Shown here: positions 34,833-44,203 of the stretch, piece after piece
Layout: each line of letters opens with the position of its first letter
Numbering within the stretch: the stretch's first letter is position 1
Source: Hyphomonas sp.
Lineage (GTDB): Bacteria > Pseudomonadota > Alphaproteobacteria > Caulobacterales > Hyphomonadaceae
Direction of reading: 5' to 3'
DNA: 48,917 nt
Assembly (NCBI RefSeq): GCF_016125515.1
Contig: NZ_WGLO01000021.1
Location: forward strand, 1-48,917
Program-made: the position numbers and the translations under genes
Notes under the pieces: generated by a model
The model's database searches: none
Told to the model about the DNA's origin: nothing
Seen by the model: the letters and a program-made list of their open reading frames with translations, nothing else

Positions 34833-36266
34833 TCAATCGTCGTCCGGGGCGTAGTCGAGCGGCTGGGTCAGCGGGCCCTGCGGCGCTTTCGGCGGGGCGA
34901 GGGGGCCATCGTCAGCCATCGGCAGGGCCAGCACGCGGCCGGCCTCCAGCTCGCGGCCATAGGTTTCGTAGCGCGGGTGCACGAGGTCGCCGACATCGCC
35001 GAACGCGTAGACAAGACGGCCCCAGGCGGCGCGGTCGAAATCGAAGGCGTTGCCTTTCGGGTCGATGTCCGACCAGTCGGGCTCGCGCGAGGCAGAGGCC
35101 GCCATCCGGCCCCAGCGCTGGGCCTCCACCGGGTCGCCATAGCCTTTCAGGGCGCGTTCCATGAGCAGGCAGAGACGGGCGGTCGGGTTCTCTTCCACGA
35201 GCAGGGCGAGGATACGGATCGCGCCGACCCAGTCGGCGGCGTCCATGGCGTTCTCGGCAGTCACTATGCGGCTCTCGCGATGGCTCGGATAGGCATCGGC
35301 GAGGCCCTTCAGGCGGGCGGCGATATTCTGGCGCGTGTCTTGTGGCACCAGGCGGCGCGACAGCTGGGCCAGTGCCGGATGAGGCCGGGCTTTCCAGCCG
35401 AGTTCGAGCACGCCCTGGGCGGCCTTGGTCTTGCCATCGGTCATCAGGAAACGGGCGCCGTGATAGGCGGCGGGCGGAAAGTCGGGCGCCGATCGGATCG
35501 CATCGGCCAGCGCCTTCTGGGCCGCTTGTTTCTCCGTATGCGGAAGGCTGACGGCCTTGGCCGTATGCAGCACGGCGCGCCGGCGCTTGGCGTTGAGGGC
35601 TTCGATCTGGCCTCGCTTCTCGCCCTGGGCCAGGGTTTCGAGTGCCTTGTCCCAGTCGCCCTTGGAGACCTGCAGGTCGAACAGGGAGTTGAACGGCCAG
35701 TCGGCCTCGGACTTGAGGGCGAGGGCTTCGCGGGCGCGGGTTTCGGCGGTCAGCTGGTCGCCGCGTTCGGAGGCGGCAGTGGCCGCGCCGCGTAGGCCGG
35801 CGAGCTGTCCGCCGGGCAGGCGCGTGAGCAGGCCCCAGGCGCGTTCGGCGCCGGCCCAGTCTTCATTGGCTTCAGCGGCGCGCGCTTCGAGCAGGAGTTT
35901 CAGGCGCTCATCCTCGGCATGGCGCATCGCGCGGCGGGCAAGTTTCAGCGCGGCCTTGGCATCGCCGCCTTCAGCCGCCAGCAGGCCTTCGGCCAGCGCG
36001 GCGTTGGCCTTGCGGGTCTGCGACAGGCGGCGGGCTTTCGACAGTCGACCCGGCAGTACGAGGATGCCGGTGGCCAGCCACCAGATCAGGGCGATCAATC
36101 CGCCGAGCAGGACCACAAAGATGGCGGCGACACCGGATTTCACGGCGACGATTTCCTGCCCGACCGGGAAGGTAACTTCGCCGGGCAGGCTGAAGGCCCA
36201 CCAGGAGAGGGCGGCGCCGACCATCACCAGGATGATCACGATGAGGAACAGGAAAAACCGGCTCAT
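34833..36266 (-). CDS. HemY-like membrane protein with TPR-type repeats
   Basis: 477 aa. Two N-terminal membrane helices (FFLFLIVIILVMVGAALSWW and GVAAIFVVLLGGLIALIWWL) are followed by a long helical region with TPR-like repeats (ALKLARRAMRHAEDERLKLLLEA; AGAERAWGLLTRLPG; WDKALETLAQGEKRG). This is the HemY N-terminal-domain family conserved downstream of the hem genes; its exact role is unknown (it is not the protoporphyrinogen oxidase also called HemY). It is the last gene of hemC-hemD-mitofilin-hemY, starting 6 bp after the preceding stop. The C-terminus is proline-rich. Confidence 0.92.
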   Translation of the reverse strand: MSRFFLFLIVIILVMVGAALSWWAFSLPGEVTFPVGQEIVAVKSGVAAIFVVLLGGLIALIWWLATGILVLPGRLSKARRLSQTRKANAALAEGLLAAEGGDAKAALKLARRAMRHAEDERLKLLLEARAAEANEDWAGAERAWGLLTRLPGGQLAGLRGAATAASERGDQLTAETRAREALALKSEADWPFNSLFDLQVSKGDWDKALETLAQGEKRGQIEALNAKRRRAVLHTAKAVSLPHTEKQAAQKALADAIRSAPDFPPAAYHGARFLMTDGKTKAAQGVLELGWKARPHPALAQLSRRLVPQDTRQNIAARLKGLADAYPSHRESRIVTAENAMDAADWVGAIRILALLVEENPTARLCLLMERALKGYGDPVEAQRWGRMAASASREPDWSDIDPKGNAFDFDRAAWGRLVYAFGDVGDLVHPRYETYGRELEAGRVLALPMADDGPLAPPKAPQGPLTQPLDYAPDDD

Positions 36267-36272
36267 GGACGC

Positions 36273-37316
36273 TCAGTTCTCCCCTTCAAGCAGGCTGAGG
36301 CGGACGTCCTCCAGCGCCTCTTCGAGCGTGATGCGACGGTTTGCGCGCCGGGTCCAGTCCTGCGCGGCAAGGGCGGTCTTTTCGTCGAGGGTCGCGAGGG
36401 CGCCGACCGCCGCGGGCAGGTCGCCGGCTTCAAGGGCGGCGGCGGCGGCATCGAGCGCCTTGGAGACCGCCGTATGCTGACCATCGGCGGGGCGCACGGA
36501 CACGGCATCACCGAAGGTGCGGTCGATCCAGGACAGGCGTCCGGAGGTTTCCGGTGTTGCGGCGGCCAGAACGGCGGCGCGCACTTTCGGGAACTCGGCC
36601 TGCAGCGAAGTCAGTGCCGCAACGCCCGACATGAACGGCGCGAGGCGTTTGACGGTTTCATTGTCCGGCACGGCGGCGCGCAAGGCGCGGTAATCGGCTT
36701 CAAACCCGGCGCCGCGGCGCGTGGCCGATTCGATGGCCGACAGCGCAAGGGCCGCTTCGGCGCGGCTGCCGCTCGCCTTGACCGCCGCGCTCGATTCGGC
36801 GCTGGCCGCGCGGGTGGCCGCTTCGATACCGGCGAGGCGGTCATTCAGCGCCGACAGGTCCGGCGCCGTGGTGGCAGGCCCCCGGGCTTCGAGTGCGTCG
36901 AGGCGCCTGCTCAGCGCCGCAAAGGCTTCCGGATCGCCGCCGGCGGCAATGGCCTGGTCGAGACGGCGCGAGACCCGGTCGAGTTCGCCAATAAGGCCGG
37001 CCAATTCGGCCGAGGCGGCCGCAGGTTCGGACAGCTTGTCGGCTATTGCGGCCTGAACGGCGGCGACTTCATCGATGCGCGCGCCGAGGCGTTTCTGGGC
37101 GGCGGCAAGGTCGGCGGTCTGGTCCGGGCGGACAAGATCGGCGCCGTAGAGGCCGATCACGCCGCCGATCATGGCGGCCACCAGGCTAACGACGCCAAGC
37201 GCGGTCCAGTTGGTTTCCAGACGCGCCGGTTTCTCCGAAGCGGCCGGGGCCGGTTCGAACTGGGCATCGATCGGCCCGCTGGTAGGGCCATCGTCGCTGA
37301 AGGGGTCGTCGCTCAT
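36273..37316 (-). CDS. Mitofilin/HemX-like coiled-coil membrane protein
   Basis: 347 aa from the ATG at 37316. A short acidic N-terminus is followed by one membrane helix (ALGVVSLVAAMIGGVIGLYGADL), a long alanine-rich coiled coil (about 70-220) and a C-terminal helical domain (TSLQAEFPKVRAAVLAAA; WIDRTFGDAVSVRPADG; LDAAAAALEAGDLPAAVGAL) characteristic of alphaproteobacterial mitofilin homologues. These proteins are encoded between hemD and hemY and, by homology to mitochondrial Mic60, may shape intracytoplasmic membranes. The longer upstream frame to 37376 lacks support. Confidence 0.9.
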   Translation of the reverse strand: MSDDPFSDDGPTSGPIDAQFEPAPAASEKPARLETNWTALGVVSLVAAMIGGVIGLYGADLVRPDQTADLAAAQKRLGARIDEVAAVQAAIADKLSEPAAASAELAGLIGELDRVSRRLDQAIAAGGDPEAFAALSRRLDALEARGPATTAPDLSALNDRLAGIEAATRAASAESSAAVKASGSRAEAALALSAIESATRRGAGFEADYRALRAAVPDNETVKRLAPFMSGVAALTSLQAEFPKVRAAVLAAATPETSGRLSWIDRTFGDAVSVRPADGQHTAVSKALDAAAAALEAGDLPAAVGALATLDEKTALAAQDWTRRANRRITLEEALEDVRLSLLEGEN

Positions 37317-37385
37317 CAATCCACTATGGCGGCTTCTGGTTTCAAAACAGTGTGGCACAGCGCCGGGCAGGGGCAAAGCGCACCA

Positions 37386-38093
37386 TTAGCGCAGCAGGGC
37401 GGCCCTGGTTTGCTGCAGCGCCTCGGTCAGGCCTGCCTCATCGGGCTGGCCGGCGATCCATTCCCCCCGGCCCGCCTGTCCGGCCAGCGGGGCAAGTGCG
37501 GCGGCGGAAATGGCGACGAGGGCGGCGTTCTGGAGGTCCGGCCCGCTGGCGGCGACGGCGGCGGCGGCCTTGGCGGAATGTACGAGCAGAATCACCGGGC
37601 CCGGCCCGGTGAGCGCAGCGCGGGCCGAGGCGCTGAGACCATCAGCCGGATCGGTGCGGTACGGCGCCGCGAAGCGGGCATCGAGACCGCCCGACCGAAG
37701 TGTGGCCACGAGGTTTCCGGCCGCCGCCTCATTGGCGACGTGGAGGAGCGTGCCTTCGGGACTGGACGCGAGAATCAGGCGGGCGAGATCGTCGGCGTTG
37801 CCGCGGCCTTCGATCACATCGGCAAAACCCGCTGCCCGGGCGGCGCCTGCTGTCGATTGGCCGACGCACCAGACGCGAAGGTTCTCGGCGAGTTTGACAT
37901 CGCGCAGGGCGATGAGGCCGTTCACGCTGGTGAGGATCAGGTGGCGGACGCCCGCAAGCGCGGCCGGGTCGAAGCCGGTTTCGACGATCTGCAACATCGG
38001 CGAAAGGATCGGCGCGAAGCCGAGGGCCGAGAGGCTGTCTGCCGTTTCGCGCGCGCCGGGCTGGCTGCGCGTCACGATGACGGGAAGGGTCAC
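37386..38093 (-). CDS. hemD: Uroporphyrinogen-III synthase
   Basis: Cyclises hydroxymethylbilane with inversion of ring D, giving uroporphyrinogen III. 235 aa with two Rossmann-like halves. The sequence is divergent, as is usual for HemD, but shows [20 protein letters not shown] near the start, [29 protein letters not shown], and [10 protein letters not shown] near the end. The start is GTG at 38093, overlapping the hemC stop (GTGA), so it is translationally coupled to hemC. Its stop is 69 bp before the mitofilin-like start. Confidence 0.9.
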   Translation of the reverse strand: MTLPVIVTRSQPGARETADSLSALGFAPILSPMLQIVETGFDPAALAGVRHLILTSVNGLIALRDVKLAENLRVWCVGQSTAGAARAAGFADVIEGRGNADDLARLILASSPEGTLLHVANEAAAGNLVATLRSGGLDARFAAPYRTDPADGLSASARAALTGPGPVILLVHSAKAAAAVAASGPDLQNAALVAISAAALAPLAGQAGRGEWIAGQPDEAGLTEALQQTRAALLR

Positions 38094-39055
38094 CGCTCGT
38101 CCCCGAAGACCGGCAGGTTGCCTTGCGCGGATTCGAGGATCTGCCGGGCAACATCCTGGCCGAGGGCGGCGAGGCCCGAGAGGGACGCATCTTTGCGGCA
38201 GGTGCCGGTGGCGCGCCAGCGCTGGTCGCCGGCCGGGCTCAACACTTCGCCGGTGAGGCGCCAGGCGGCGCCCTCGTCGGAGAGGTGCGCAGCGATCGGT
38301 GTGCGGCAGCTGCCATCAAGAAGTGTCAGGAACGCGCGCTCGGCCGTGGCGGCCGCTTCACTTGCGGCGACATTCAGCTTGGCGAGCGCGGCGCGCAGAT
38401 CGGCGTCCGCATCGTCGCGGGCGACCACGCCGATGATCCCCTGCGCGGCGGCGGGCAGCATGTCCTCCAGCGGAATGGGCGTGGCCATGTCCGCATATCC
38501 AAGCCGGGTGAGGCCGGCCATCGCCAGGAAGGTTGCGTCGGCGAGGCCTTCATCCAGCTTGCGCATCCGGGTCTGGACGTTGCCGCGGAAGGTGACGACC
38601 TGCAGGTCTGGCCGAAGCGAAAGCGCCTGGGCTTCGCGGCGCAGCGAGGCGGTGCCGAGACGGGCGCCCTTCGGCAGGTCGTGCAGCGAGGACGCCTTCT
38701 TTGACACGAAGCCGTCGCGCGGATCCTCGCGGTGGGGGAAGGCGACGAAGACCTGGCCGTCCGGCAACTGGGCGGGCACGTCCTTCAGGCTGTGGACGGC
38801 GATATCGATGTCGCCGCGCGTCAACGAATCGTCGAGCTCGCGGGTGAACAGGCCCTTGCCGCCGGAATTGATCAGGCGCTCGGTGGTGAGCTGGTCGCCG
38901 GTCGTGGTGAAGGTGACGATCTCGGCCGTGATGGCGCCGCCGGAGGCCTCTTTCAGGCTGTCCGCGATCTGGTGGGCCTGTGCCAGCGCAAGGGGCGAGC
39001 CCCGCGTGCCGAGGCGGATGGAGCGGGGCGCGGACGGGGAAAGTGGCATGGTCAT
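38090..39055 (-). CDS. hemC: Hydroxymethylbilane synthase (porphobilinogen deaminase)
   Basis: Polymerises four porphobilinogens into hydroxymethylbilane. [18 protein letters not shown] opens domain 1; [13 protein letters not shown] carries substrate-contact residues; [11 protein letters not shown] is the classic arginine-rich active-site segment; Cys250 in [11 protein letters not shown] binds the dipyrromethane cofactor. 321 aa from the ATG at 39055 (39049 also possible). The same frame stays open to 41101, but that part is the antisense of a DUF885 gene. Start of the minus-strand hem block, with its promoter in the 114 bp shared with the divergent DUF885 gene. Confidence 0.97.
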   Translation of the reverse strand: MTMPLSPSAPRSIRLGTRGSPLALAQAHQIADSLKEASGGAITAEIVTFTTTGDQLTTERLINSGGKGLFTRELDDSLTRGDIDIAVHSLKDVPAQLPDGQVFVAFPHREDPRDGFVSKKASSLHDLPKGARLGTASLRREAQALSLRPDLQVVTFRGNVQTRMRKLDEGLADATFLAMAGLTRLGYADMATPIPLEDMLPAAAQGIIGVVARDDADADLRAALAKLNVAASEAAATAERAFLTLLDGSCRTPIAAHLSDEGAAWRLTGEVLSPAGDQRWRATGTCRKDASLSGLAALGQDVARQILESAQGNLPVFGDER

Positions 39056-39169
39056 GGCCCTGCTTAGCGGGGGATTGCGGCCTTGCCAATTCGCCTGCGA
39101 TTGACGCGGCGGTTTCGGGAGAGTACGGGGATTTATCGTTAAACGGAAAGACGTCCGGAGGAGAACCCC

Positions 39170-41032
39170 ATGATCCGTACTGCTGTATCGGCGCTTGCGC
39201 TGATGTTTGTCGTGGGCGCCTGCGCGCCCAATCCCGCCACAGACCCTGCCAAGGCGGCCGCTGTCAGCCCGGAAGAGCTGAGCAAGGAACTGAATACCTG
39301 GTTCGATGCCAAGTATGAGGAGCAGCTCCAGTTCAGTCCGATCCAGATGACTTTCCTGGGCCGCAAGGACAAGAACGACCAGGTCGACTGTTTCACCTTC
39401 GCCTGCGCCGATGAGCAGCTGGCCTGGATGAATGCCGCGACCGAAGAGATGAAGGCGAAATTCCCCTACGACCAGCTCTCGCCGGCCGACCAGGATTCCT
39501 ATGACCTTTGGGTTTACCAGAATGACCGCGCCATCGCGAGCGTGGCCTATCGCCAGAACGGGTTCATCTTCGACCAGATGAGCGGCGTGCAGAGCTTTGC
39601 GCCGACCTTCCTGATGCAGTTCCATGCCGTCGACGACGAGGCCGATGCCCGCGCGCTGGTCAAACGCTACACGGCTGCCGCCACGGCGTTGCAGGATGCA
39701 CTGGCGATCACGAAAGAGAACGCCGCCAAGGGCGTGCACGCGCCGAAGTTTGCCTATGAAGGCGTGATCGACCAATCGAAGAAAGTGATCACCGGTGCGC
39801 CGTTCACGGACGGTCCAGACTCGGCGATTTTTGCCGACTTCAAGGCCGACGTGCAGAAGCTGGTGGATGAAGGCAAGACGACGCCGGAAGCCGCCGCCGA
39901 GATGACGGCCGAGGCGGAAGCCGCACTGAAAGGCCCGTTCCTGACCTTCTACAACGACCTGATCGCCTTCTGCACCACCGACATGGCAAACTCGCCGGAC
40001 CCGAAAGGCCCACAGGGCGCAAACCTGCAGCCGAACGGCGAGGCCTATTACAACTTCATGCTGGCGGGCATGACAACGACCTCGATGACGGCAGACGAGA
40101 TCCACCAGCTGGGCCTGTCGGAAGTCGACCGGATCCATGGCGAGATGGAAGCGATCAAGGAGCAGGTCGGCTTTACGGGTACGCTGAAGGAATTCTTCAC
40201 GAGCATCCGCGATGCCAAGGACGATCGGCGCCATTACTATCCGGATACGGATGAAGGCCGCGAAGCCTATATCGCGGACGCCACGGCTGCGATCAACAAT
40301 ATCAAGACCAAGCTGCCGGACTATTTCGGCATCCTGCCGAAGGCTGATCTGGTGGTGAAACGTGTCGAAGCGTTCCGCGAACAGCCGGGCGCGGCCCAGC
40401 ACTACTATCCGGGCACGCCGGACGGCTCGCGTCCGGGCACCTATTATGCCCACTTGTCGGACATGAAGGCGATGCCGAAGGGCGAGCTGGAAGTGATCGC
40501 GTATCATGAGGGCCTGCCGGGTCACCACATGCAGATCTCGATCGCGCAAGAACTGACCAGCGTGCCGAAATTCCGCACGCAGGCCGGCTTCACCGCCTAT
40601 TCCGAAGGCTGGGGTCTGTATTCCGAATGGCTGGCCAAGGAAATGCCGGGCACCTATGTTGATCCGTACTCGGATTTCGGCCGCCTCGGCTCTGAAATCT
40701 GGCGCGCGATCCGTCTCGTGGTCGATACCGGTCTCCACTCGAAGGGCTGGACCGAAGAGCAGGCGGTCCAGTATTTCCTCGAAAACTCGGCCATCACCGA
40801 GCAGCAGGCCCGCTCCGAGGTCCAGCGTTATATCGTGACGCCGGGTCAGGCGACGGCCTACAAGATCGGCATGATCCGTATCCAGCAGCTGCGCGCGAAA
40901 GCCGAAGCTGAGCTGGGCGACAAGTTCGACATCCGCGCCTTCCATGACACCGTGCTCGGCGGCGGCGCCCTGCCGCTGGACGTGCTGAGCCGGAAAGTCG
41001 ACCAGTGGATCGCCACGGTGAAAGCCTCCTGA
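39170..41032 (+). CDS. DUF885 family lipoprotein (metallopeptidase-like)
   Basis: 620 aa. The N-terminus is a lipoprotein signal with lipobox VGAC (Cys17 region in [10 protein letters not shown]). The C-terminal half has [14 protein letters not shown] (HExxPGHH type), [12 protein letters not shown] with a candidate third zinc ligand, [25 protein letters not shown] and GALPLDVLS. It is a paralogue of the gene at 20374, but membrane-anchored instead of secreted. GGAGGAGAACCCC gives a strong ribosome-binding site, and a clear terminator follows (41057-41091), so it is probably monocistronic. Substrate unknown. Confidence 0.93.
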   Translation: MIRTAVSALALMFVVGACAPNPATDPAKAAAVSPEELSKELNTWFDAKYEEQLQFSPIQMTFLGRKDKNDQVDCFTFACADEQLAWMNAATEEMKAKFPYDQLSPADQDSYDLWVYQNDRAIASVAYRQNGFIFDQMSGVQSFAPTFLMQFHAVDDEADARALVKRYTAAATALQDALAITKENAAKGVHAPKFAYEGVIDQSKKVITGAPFTDGPDSAIFADFKADVQKLVDEGKTTPEAAAEMTAEAEAALKGPFLTFYNDLIAFCTTDMANSPDPKGPQGANLQPNGEAYYNFMLAGMTTTSMTADEIHQLGLSEVDRIHGEMEAIKEQVGFTGTLKEFFTSIRDAKDDRRHYYPDTDEGREAYIADATAAINNIKTKLPDYFGILPKADLVVKRVEAFREQPGAAQHYYPGTPDGSRPGTYYAHLSDMKAMPKGELEVIAYHEGLPGHHMQISIAQELTSVPKFRTQAGFTAYSEGWGLYSEWLAKEMPGTYVDPYSDFGRLGSEIWRAIRLVVDTGLHSKGWTEEQAVQYFLENSAITEQQARSEVQRYIVTPGQATAYKIGMIRIQQLRAKAEAELGDKFDIRAFHDTVLGGGALPLDVLSRKVDQWIATVKAS

Positions 41033-41056
41033 GGCCCTTTTGACGAAACCATGAAC

Positions 41057-41091
41057 AAGGCCCTCTCCGCCTCCCGGGGAGGGCCTTTTTT
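41057..41091 (+). terminator. Rho-independent terminator after the DUF885 lipoprotein gene
   Basis: AAGGCCCTC (41057-41065) pairs with GAGGGCCTT (41079-41087) across a 13-nt GC-rich loop, followed by a T tract (TTTTTT ending at 41091). It lies 25 bp after the stop codon. The A-run/T-run flanks make it potentially bidirectional. Confidence 0.85.
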
Positions 41092-41169
41092 GCCGGGACA
41101 CTTCTCCCCGCGTGACCCCTTGCTTCGCTGCGGCAGCCGCCTACGGTCTGGCCGATCAAGGAGCCGGCC

Positions 41170-42333
41170 ATGCACCTGAAATTTGCCCCCGAGACAGAAA
41201 CATTCCGCGCCCATGTCCGCAGCTGGTTCGAGACGGAGTTCCCGAAGGACATCATCGCCAAGAACCGGTCCGGCACGCCGTTGACGACGGCGGATGTCCG
41301 CAAGTCCGAGATGGCGCTGGGCGCCAAGGGCTGGCTCGCGACGGCCTGGCCGAAGGAATATGGCGGGCCGGGCTGGGGCCTCGAAGAACAGTATGTGTTC
41401 GACGAGGAGCTGGAACGCGCCGGCGTGCCGACGGTGACGCCGATGGGCGTGATCTATGTCGGGCCGGTGCTGTACACGTTCGGGTCGGACGAACAGAAGG
41501 CGCGCTGGCTGCCGGGGATCCGCGACGGTTCGGTCGGCTGGGCGCAGGGCTATTCGGAGCCGGGCGCCGGATCGGACCTTGCCAGCCTTGAATTCTCGGC
41601 CGTGCTGAAGGACGGCGTCTACACGCTGAACGGCCACAAGATCTGGACCTCGGCGGCCCAGCATGCCGACTGGATCTTCCTGCTGGCGCGCACCAGCCGG
41701 GGCGAGAAGAAGCAGGAAGGCATAAGCTTCATCTGCTGCCCGCTGGATGCGCCGGGAGTGACCGTGAAGCCGATCATAACGATCGACGGCAACCATGTGC
41801 TCAACGAAGTGCTGTTCGATGACGTGCAGGTGCCGGAGGCGAACCGGATCGGCGAAGAGGGCAAGGGCTGGACCTATTCGCAATACCTGCTCGGCTTCGA
41901 GCGTACCTCCTATGCCCGGATCGGCGGCAAGCGGGCGATGCTGCGCCATGTGCGCGCGCTCGCCTCGGCGCTGCCCGACAGCGGCAATGACCGGCTGATC
42001 GACGATAGCGGATTTGCCGGAAGGCTGACCCAGGCCGAGATCGCCGTGGACGGGCTGGAGATGAAGGTGTTCCGGATCCTCTCGGCCCAGGTGACCGGCG
42101 GGTCGGTGGGCGATGCGGCCTCGACCGTGAAGATCCTGGCGACGGAAACGCACCAGCAGATCACGGAACTGTTCCTTGAGGCGGCTGGCCAATTCGTGGG
42201 ACACCGTGCCCCATCTGCGGGCAGTGGACCACGCGATGTGGCCAGTTATTTTGGCGGCCGTGCGCAGTCTATTTACGGCGGCACGAATGAGATCCAGAAG
42301 AACATCATCGCACGCAAGGTGCTGGGGCTTTAA
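41170..42333 (+). CDS. Acyl-CoA dehydrogenase
   Basis: FAD-dependent alpha,beta-dehydrogenation of acyl-CoA (fatty acid or related catabolism). 387 aa with the N-terminal helical domain (GWLATAWPKEYGGPGW), the FAD segment GYSEPGAGSDLASLE, ITIDGNHVLNEVLFDDVQVP in the beta domain, and the C-terminal GGTNEIQKNIIARKVLGL. The chain-length range is not predictable. The gene is followed 3 bp later by a DUF3429 gene on the same strand, likely co-transcribed. GGAGCC precedes the ATG. Confidence 0.95.
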   Translation: MHLKFAPETETFRAHVRSWFETEFPKDIIAKNRSGTPLTTADVRKSEMALGAKGWLATAWPKEYGGPGWGLEEQYVFDEELERAGVPTVTPMGVIYVGPVLYTFGSDEQKARWLPGIRDGSVGWAQGYSEPGAGSDLASLEFSAVLKDGVYTLNGHKIWTSAAQHADWIFLLARTSRGEKKQEGISFICCPLDAPGVTVKPIITIDGNHVLNEVLFDDVQVPEANRIGEEGKGWTYSQYLLGFERTSYARIGGKRAMLRHVRALASALPDSGNDRLIDDSGFAGRLTQAEIAVDGLEMKVFRILSAQVTGGSVGDAASTVKILATETHQQITELFLEAAGQFVGHRAPSAGSGPRDVASYFGGRAQSIYGGTNEIQKNIIARKVLGL

Positions 42334-42336
42334 CAC

Positions 42337-42804
42337 ATGAGACTGTTCGGAATTCCGGGCGTGCCGCTGGCGTTGACGTTGGCTGGACTGGTCCCGTTCG
42401 TGGCGGGTGCGGGCGTGATGTGGGTGCCGGAGATCGGCCCGGTCCATCAGGCGCAGGCGGCGCTGGCGCTGCTGGTCTATGCCGGCGTGATCCTGTCCTT
42501 CCTGGGCGGTGTGCGCTGGGGCGCCGAGATCAACGCGCAGGGCGGAGGCGGCATTCCGCGCGCGCCGCTGGTGGCGCTGTCCGTGCTCGGATCGCTGGCG
42601 GGTTGGGGGCTGGTGCTGTGGGGCGTGCTCGGTGCGCTCGGCTGGCCGGTCTTCGCGGCGGCGGCGGCGGCGCATGTCGCCCATGGCGTTTGGGATGCCA
42701 ACGGGGCAGGCCTGCCTTACTGGTACCGGCGGCTGCGCGTGCTGGCGGCCTTCCTTGCGGCGGCCTCGCTGGCAGCCGCGGCGGCGGTCTACCTGATCCG
42801 GTAG
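42337..42804 (+). CDS. DUF3429 family membrane protein
   Basis: 155 aa with about five membrane helices (LALTLAGLVPFVAGAGVMW; AQAALALLVYAGVILSFLGG; ALSVLGSLAGWGLVLWGVLG; WPVFAAAAAAHVAHGVWDA; VLAAFLAAASLAAAAAVYL). The segment YAGVILSFLGGVRWGAEI and the late PYWYRRLR are the family hallmarks. Function unknown. Its end overlaps the convergent dsbB gene by 16 bp. Confidence 0.9.
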   Translation: MRLFGIPGVPLALTLAGLVPFVAGAGVMWVPEIGPVHQAQAALALLVYAGVILSFLGGVRWGAEINAQGGGGIPRAPLVALSVLGSLAGWGLVLWGVLGALGWPVFAAAAAAHVAHGVWDANGAGLPYWYRRLRVLAAFLAAASLAAAAAVYLIR

Positions 42805-43319
42805 CTGCGGAAAGTCAGCGCGGCGGCCGCAAAGCTGATCGCGGCGAGGACGGCCGCAATCACGCCGTTCCATCCGGCCATCGACAGGCCGAGGATGTAG
42901 AAAGGCGCATCCGTGCAGGACGCGATGTGGATCGGCGCATCAAGATTGCCGATCTCGAACGGATCGACCGGCAGCGTGCCGGCACATCCGGCCGGCGGCG
43001 GGAAGATCTTCCACTCGACGCCCGAATGGTAGGCTGCCACCACCACGCCGACGACGAAGACCAGGCCGATCATCACATTCAGCGCCACGATGAAGCGGCG
43101 CTTCGGGACGAACCGCCAGATGGTGAGGCCGGTCAGCGTCATGGCGATCAGGGCCCAGTAGACTTCGCGCTGGCGAAGGCAGAGTGGGCAGGGGTCCAGC
43201 CCGCCGAAGGTTTCGAATGCATGCGCCGCCGCCAGCATCAGGGCGGAGGCGACGAGCGCCATGACGGGCCAGCGCCAGCCCAGAAGCAGGGGAGTGATCG
43301 AACTCATCGCGCCATTCAA
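42789..43319 (-). CDS. dsbB: Disulfide bond formation protein B
   Basis: Reoxidises DsbA with ubiquinone. 176 aa with four membrane helices. The first periplasmic loop carries the CPLC redox pair in FGGLDPCPLCLRQREVYW, and the second has a cysteine in PPAGCAG and another in HIASCTD, the expected second pair. The start is either the ATG at 43319 or the one at 43307; neither has a strong ribosome-binding site. The exoD-like gene ends 34 bp upstream on the same strand. Confidence 0.92.
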   Translation of the reverse strand: MNGAMSSITPLLLGWRWPVMALVASALMLAAAHAFETFGGLDPCPLCLRQREVYWALIAMTLTGLTIWRFVPKRRFIVALNVMIGLVFVVGVVVAAYHSGVEWKIFPPPAGCAGTLPVDPFEIGNLDAPIHIASCTDAPFYILGLSMAGWNGVIAAVLAAISFAAAALTFRSYRIR

Positions 43320-43353
43320 TCGCTGGCGGCTGTGGCCGCAATGCGGCGCAGCG

Positions 43354-43974
43354 TCACGAGCCGAGTGCCGCGCCAGCGAGGAAGGTGGCGCCGGTGAGCG
43401 CCGCGAAGATGAGACCGCCGATCCAGAGCGTGCCGAGGACCATGCCGGCTATCACGGCCAGGCCGTCTTTCTGCATCAGGCCGAACGAGGCGATGGCCAC
43501 CGCAAAGCCCGGCACGGTATTGGTCAGCGGCAAGGGCACCAGGATCGACGCACAGAACAGGACCAGGAACAGGCCCACGACCCGCTCGGAGCGTTTGCCG
43601 GTGATAACGGTGAACCGCGGACGGCTGAGGTTTTCGATCCAGCCGAGCCATTTGCGCCCGCCGGTGGCCATCTGGGTCAGACCGGCCTTGTTGATCTTGC
43701 GGGCCGCGAGGCCATCCGGCAGCCAGGGTTCGGGCCGGCCGAGGCACATCTGCACCGCCAGTGCCATCATCGGCACGGCCACGATCTGCGGGATGACGTA
43801 GAGCGCCGGGATGCAGCAGGGCAGGGCCAGCAGGAACAGCACCGTGCCGAAGGCGGCTTCATCGAGCTGGTCGAAGATCTCGCGCAGGCTGAAGCCCGGC
43901 TCGGGCGCCGCTTCGGCGAGGGCCTCGATGGTCTGCAGGAGGGTTTTTTCGGCGGCGGTGGGCGTGACGGTCAT
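43354..43974 (-). CDS. Exopolysaccharide synthesis protein ExoD family
   Basis: 206 aa. The family layout is visible: an N-terminal soluble segment (AAPEPGFSLREIFDQLDEAAFG), then hydrophobic segments LFLLALPCCIPALYVIPQIVAVPMMALAVQM, the GRPEPWLPDGLA loop, VGLFLVLFCASILVPLP, FAVAIASFGLMQKDGLAVIAG and a final helix. ExoD proteins affect succinoglycan production and alkaline/stress tolerance in rhizobia; the molecular role is unsettled. It lies upstream of dsbB on the same strand. Confidence 0.9.
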   Translation of the reverse strand: MTVTPTAAEKTLLQTIEALAEAAPEPGFSLREIFDQLDEAAFGTVLFLLALPCCIPALYVIPQIVAVPMMALAVQMCLGRPEPWLPDGLAARKINKAGLTQMATGGRKWLGWIENLSRPRFTVITGKRSERVVGLFLVLFCASILVPLPLTNTVPGFAVAIASFGLMQKDGLAVIAGMVLGTLWIGGLIFAALTGATFLAGAALGS

Positions 43975-44059
43975 GGGCCTGTCCTAACCGGCCTTGCCGC
44001 CAGCGTCGAGACGATTGACAGGCACAGGCCGCGTGCGGCAGGAACCGCCCATTGCACAG

Positions 44060-44143
44060 GCCTCTGTGGTGGAATGGTAGACGCGGCGGATTCAAAATCC
44101 GCTTCCGCAAGGAGTGCCGGTTCGAGTCCGGCCAGAGGCACCA
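44060..44143 (+). tRNA. tRNA-Leu(CAA)
   Basis: 84 nt including encoded CCA. Acceptor stem GCCTCTG/CAGAGGC, anticodon stem GCGGA/TCCGC around TTCAAAA with anticodon CAA, a long variable arm (TTCCGCAAGGAGT) typical of class II tRNA, and the T arm GCCGG-TTCGAGT-CCGGC. It reads the UUG codon. The gene is followed by accessory-looking genes, but no second copy of its 3' end is seen in the window. Confidence 0.95.
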
Positions 44144-44203
44144 ATTTCCAGTCGCGCCGTTCGGGTATATACTGCGCAGCGGCAACGCGTGTCTGGATCG
44201 CAC

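Noticed and set aside
35919..39104. Open reading frame of 1061 codons on the plus strand
   Set aside because: It is antisense to hemY, the mitofilin-like gene, hemD and hemC; no domain is visible and the composition is shadow-like.
39056..41101. N-terminal 680-residue extension of hemC
   Set aside because: The frame is open upstream of hemC only because it is antisense to the DUF885 lipoprotein gene. HemC is complete from 39055 with normal length and motifs.
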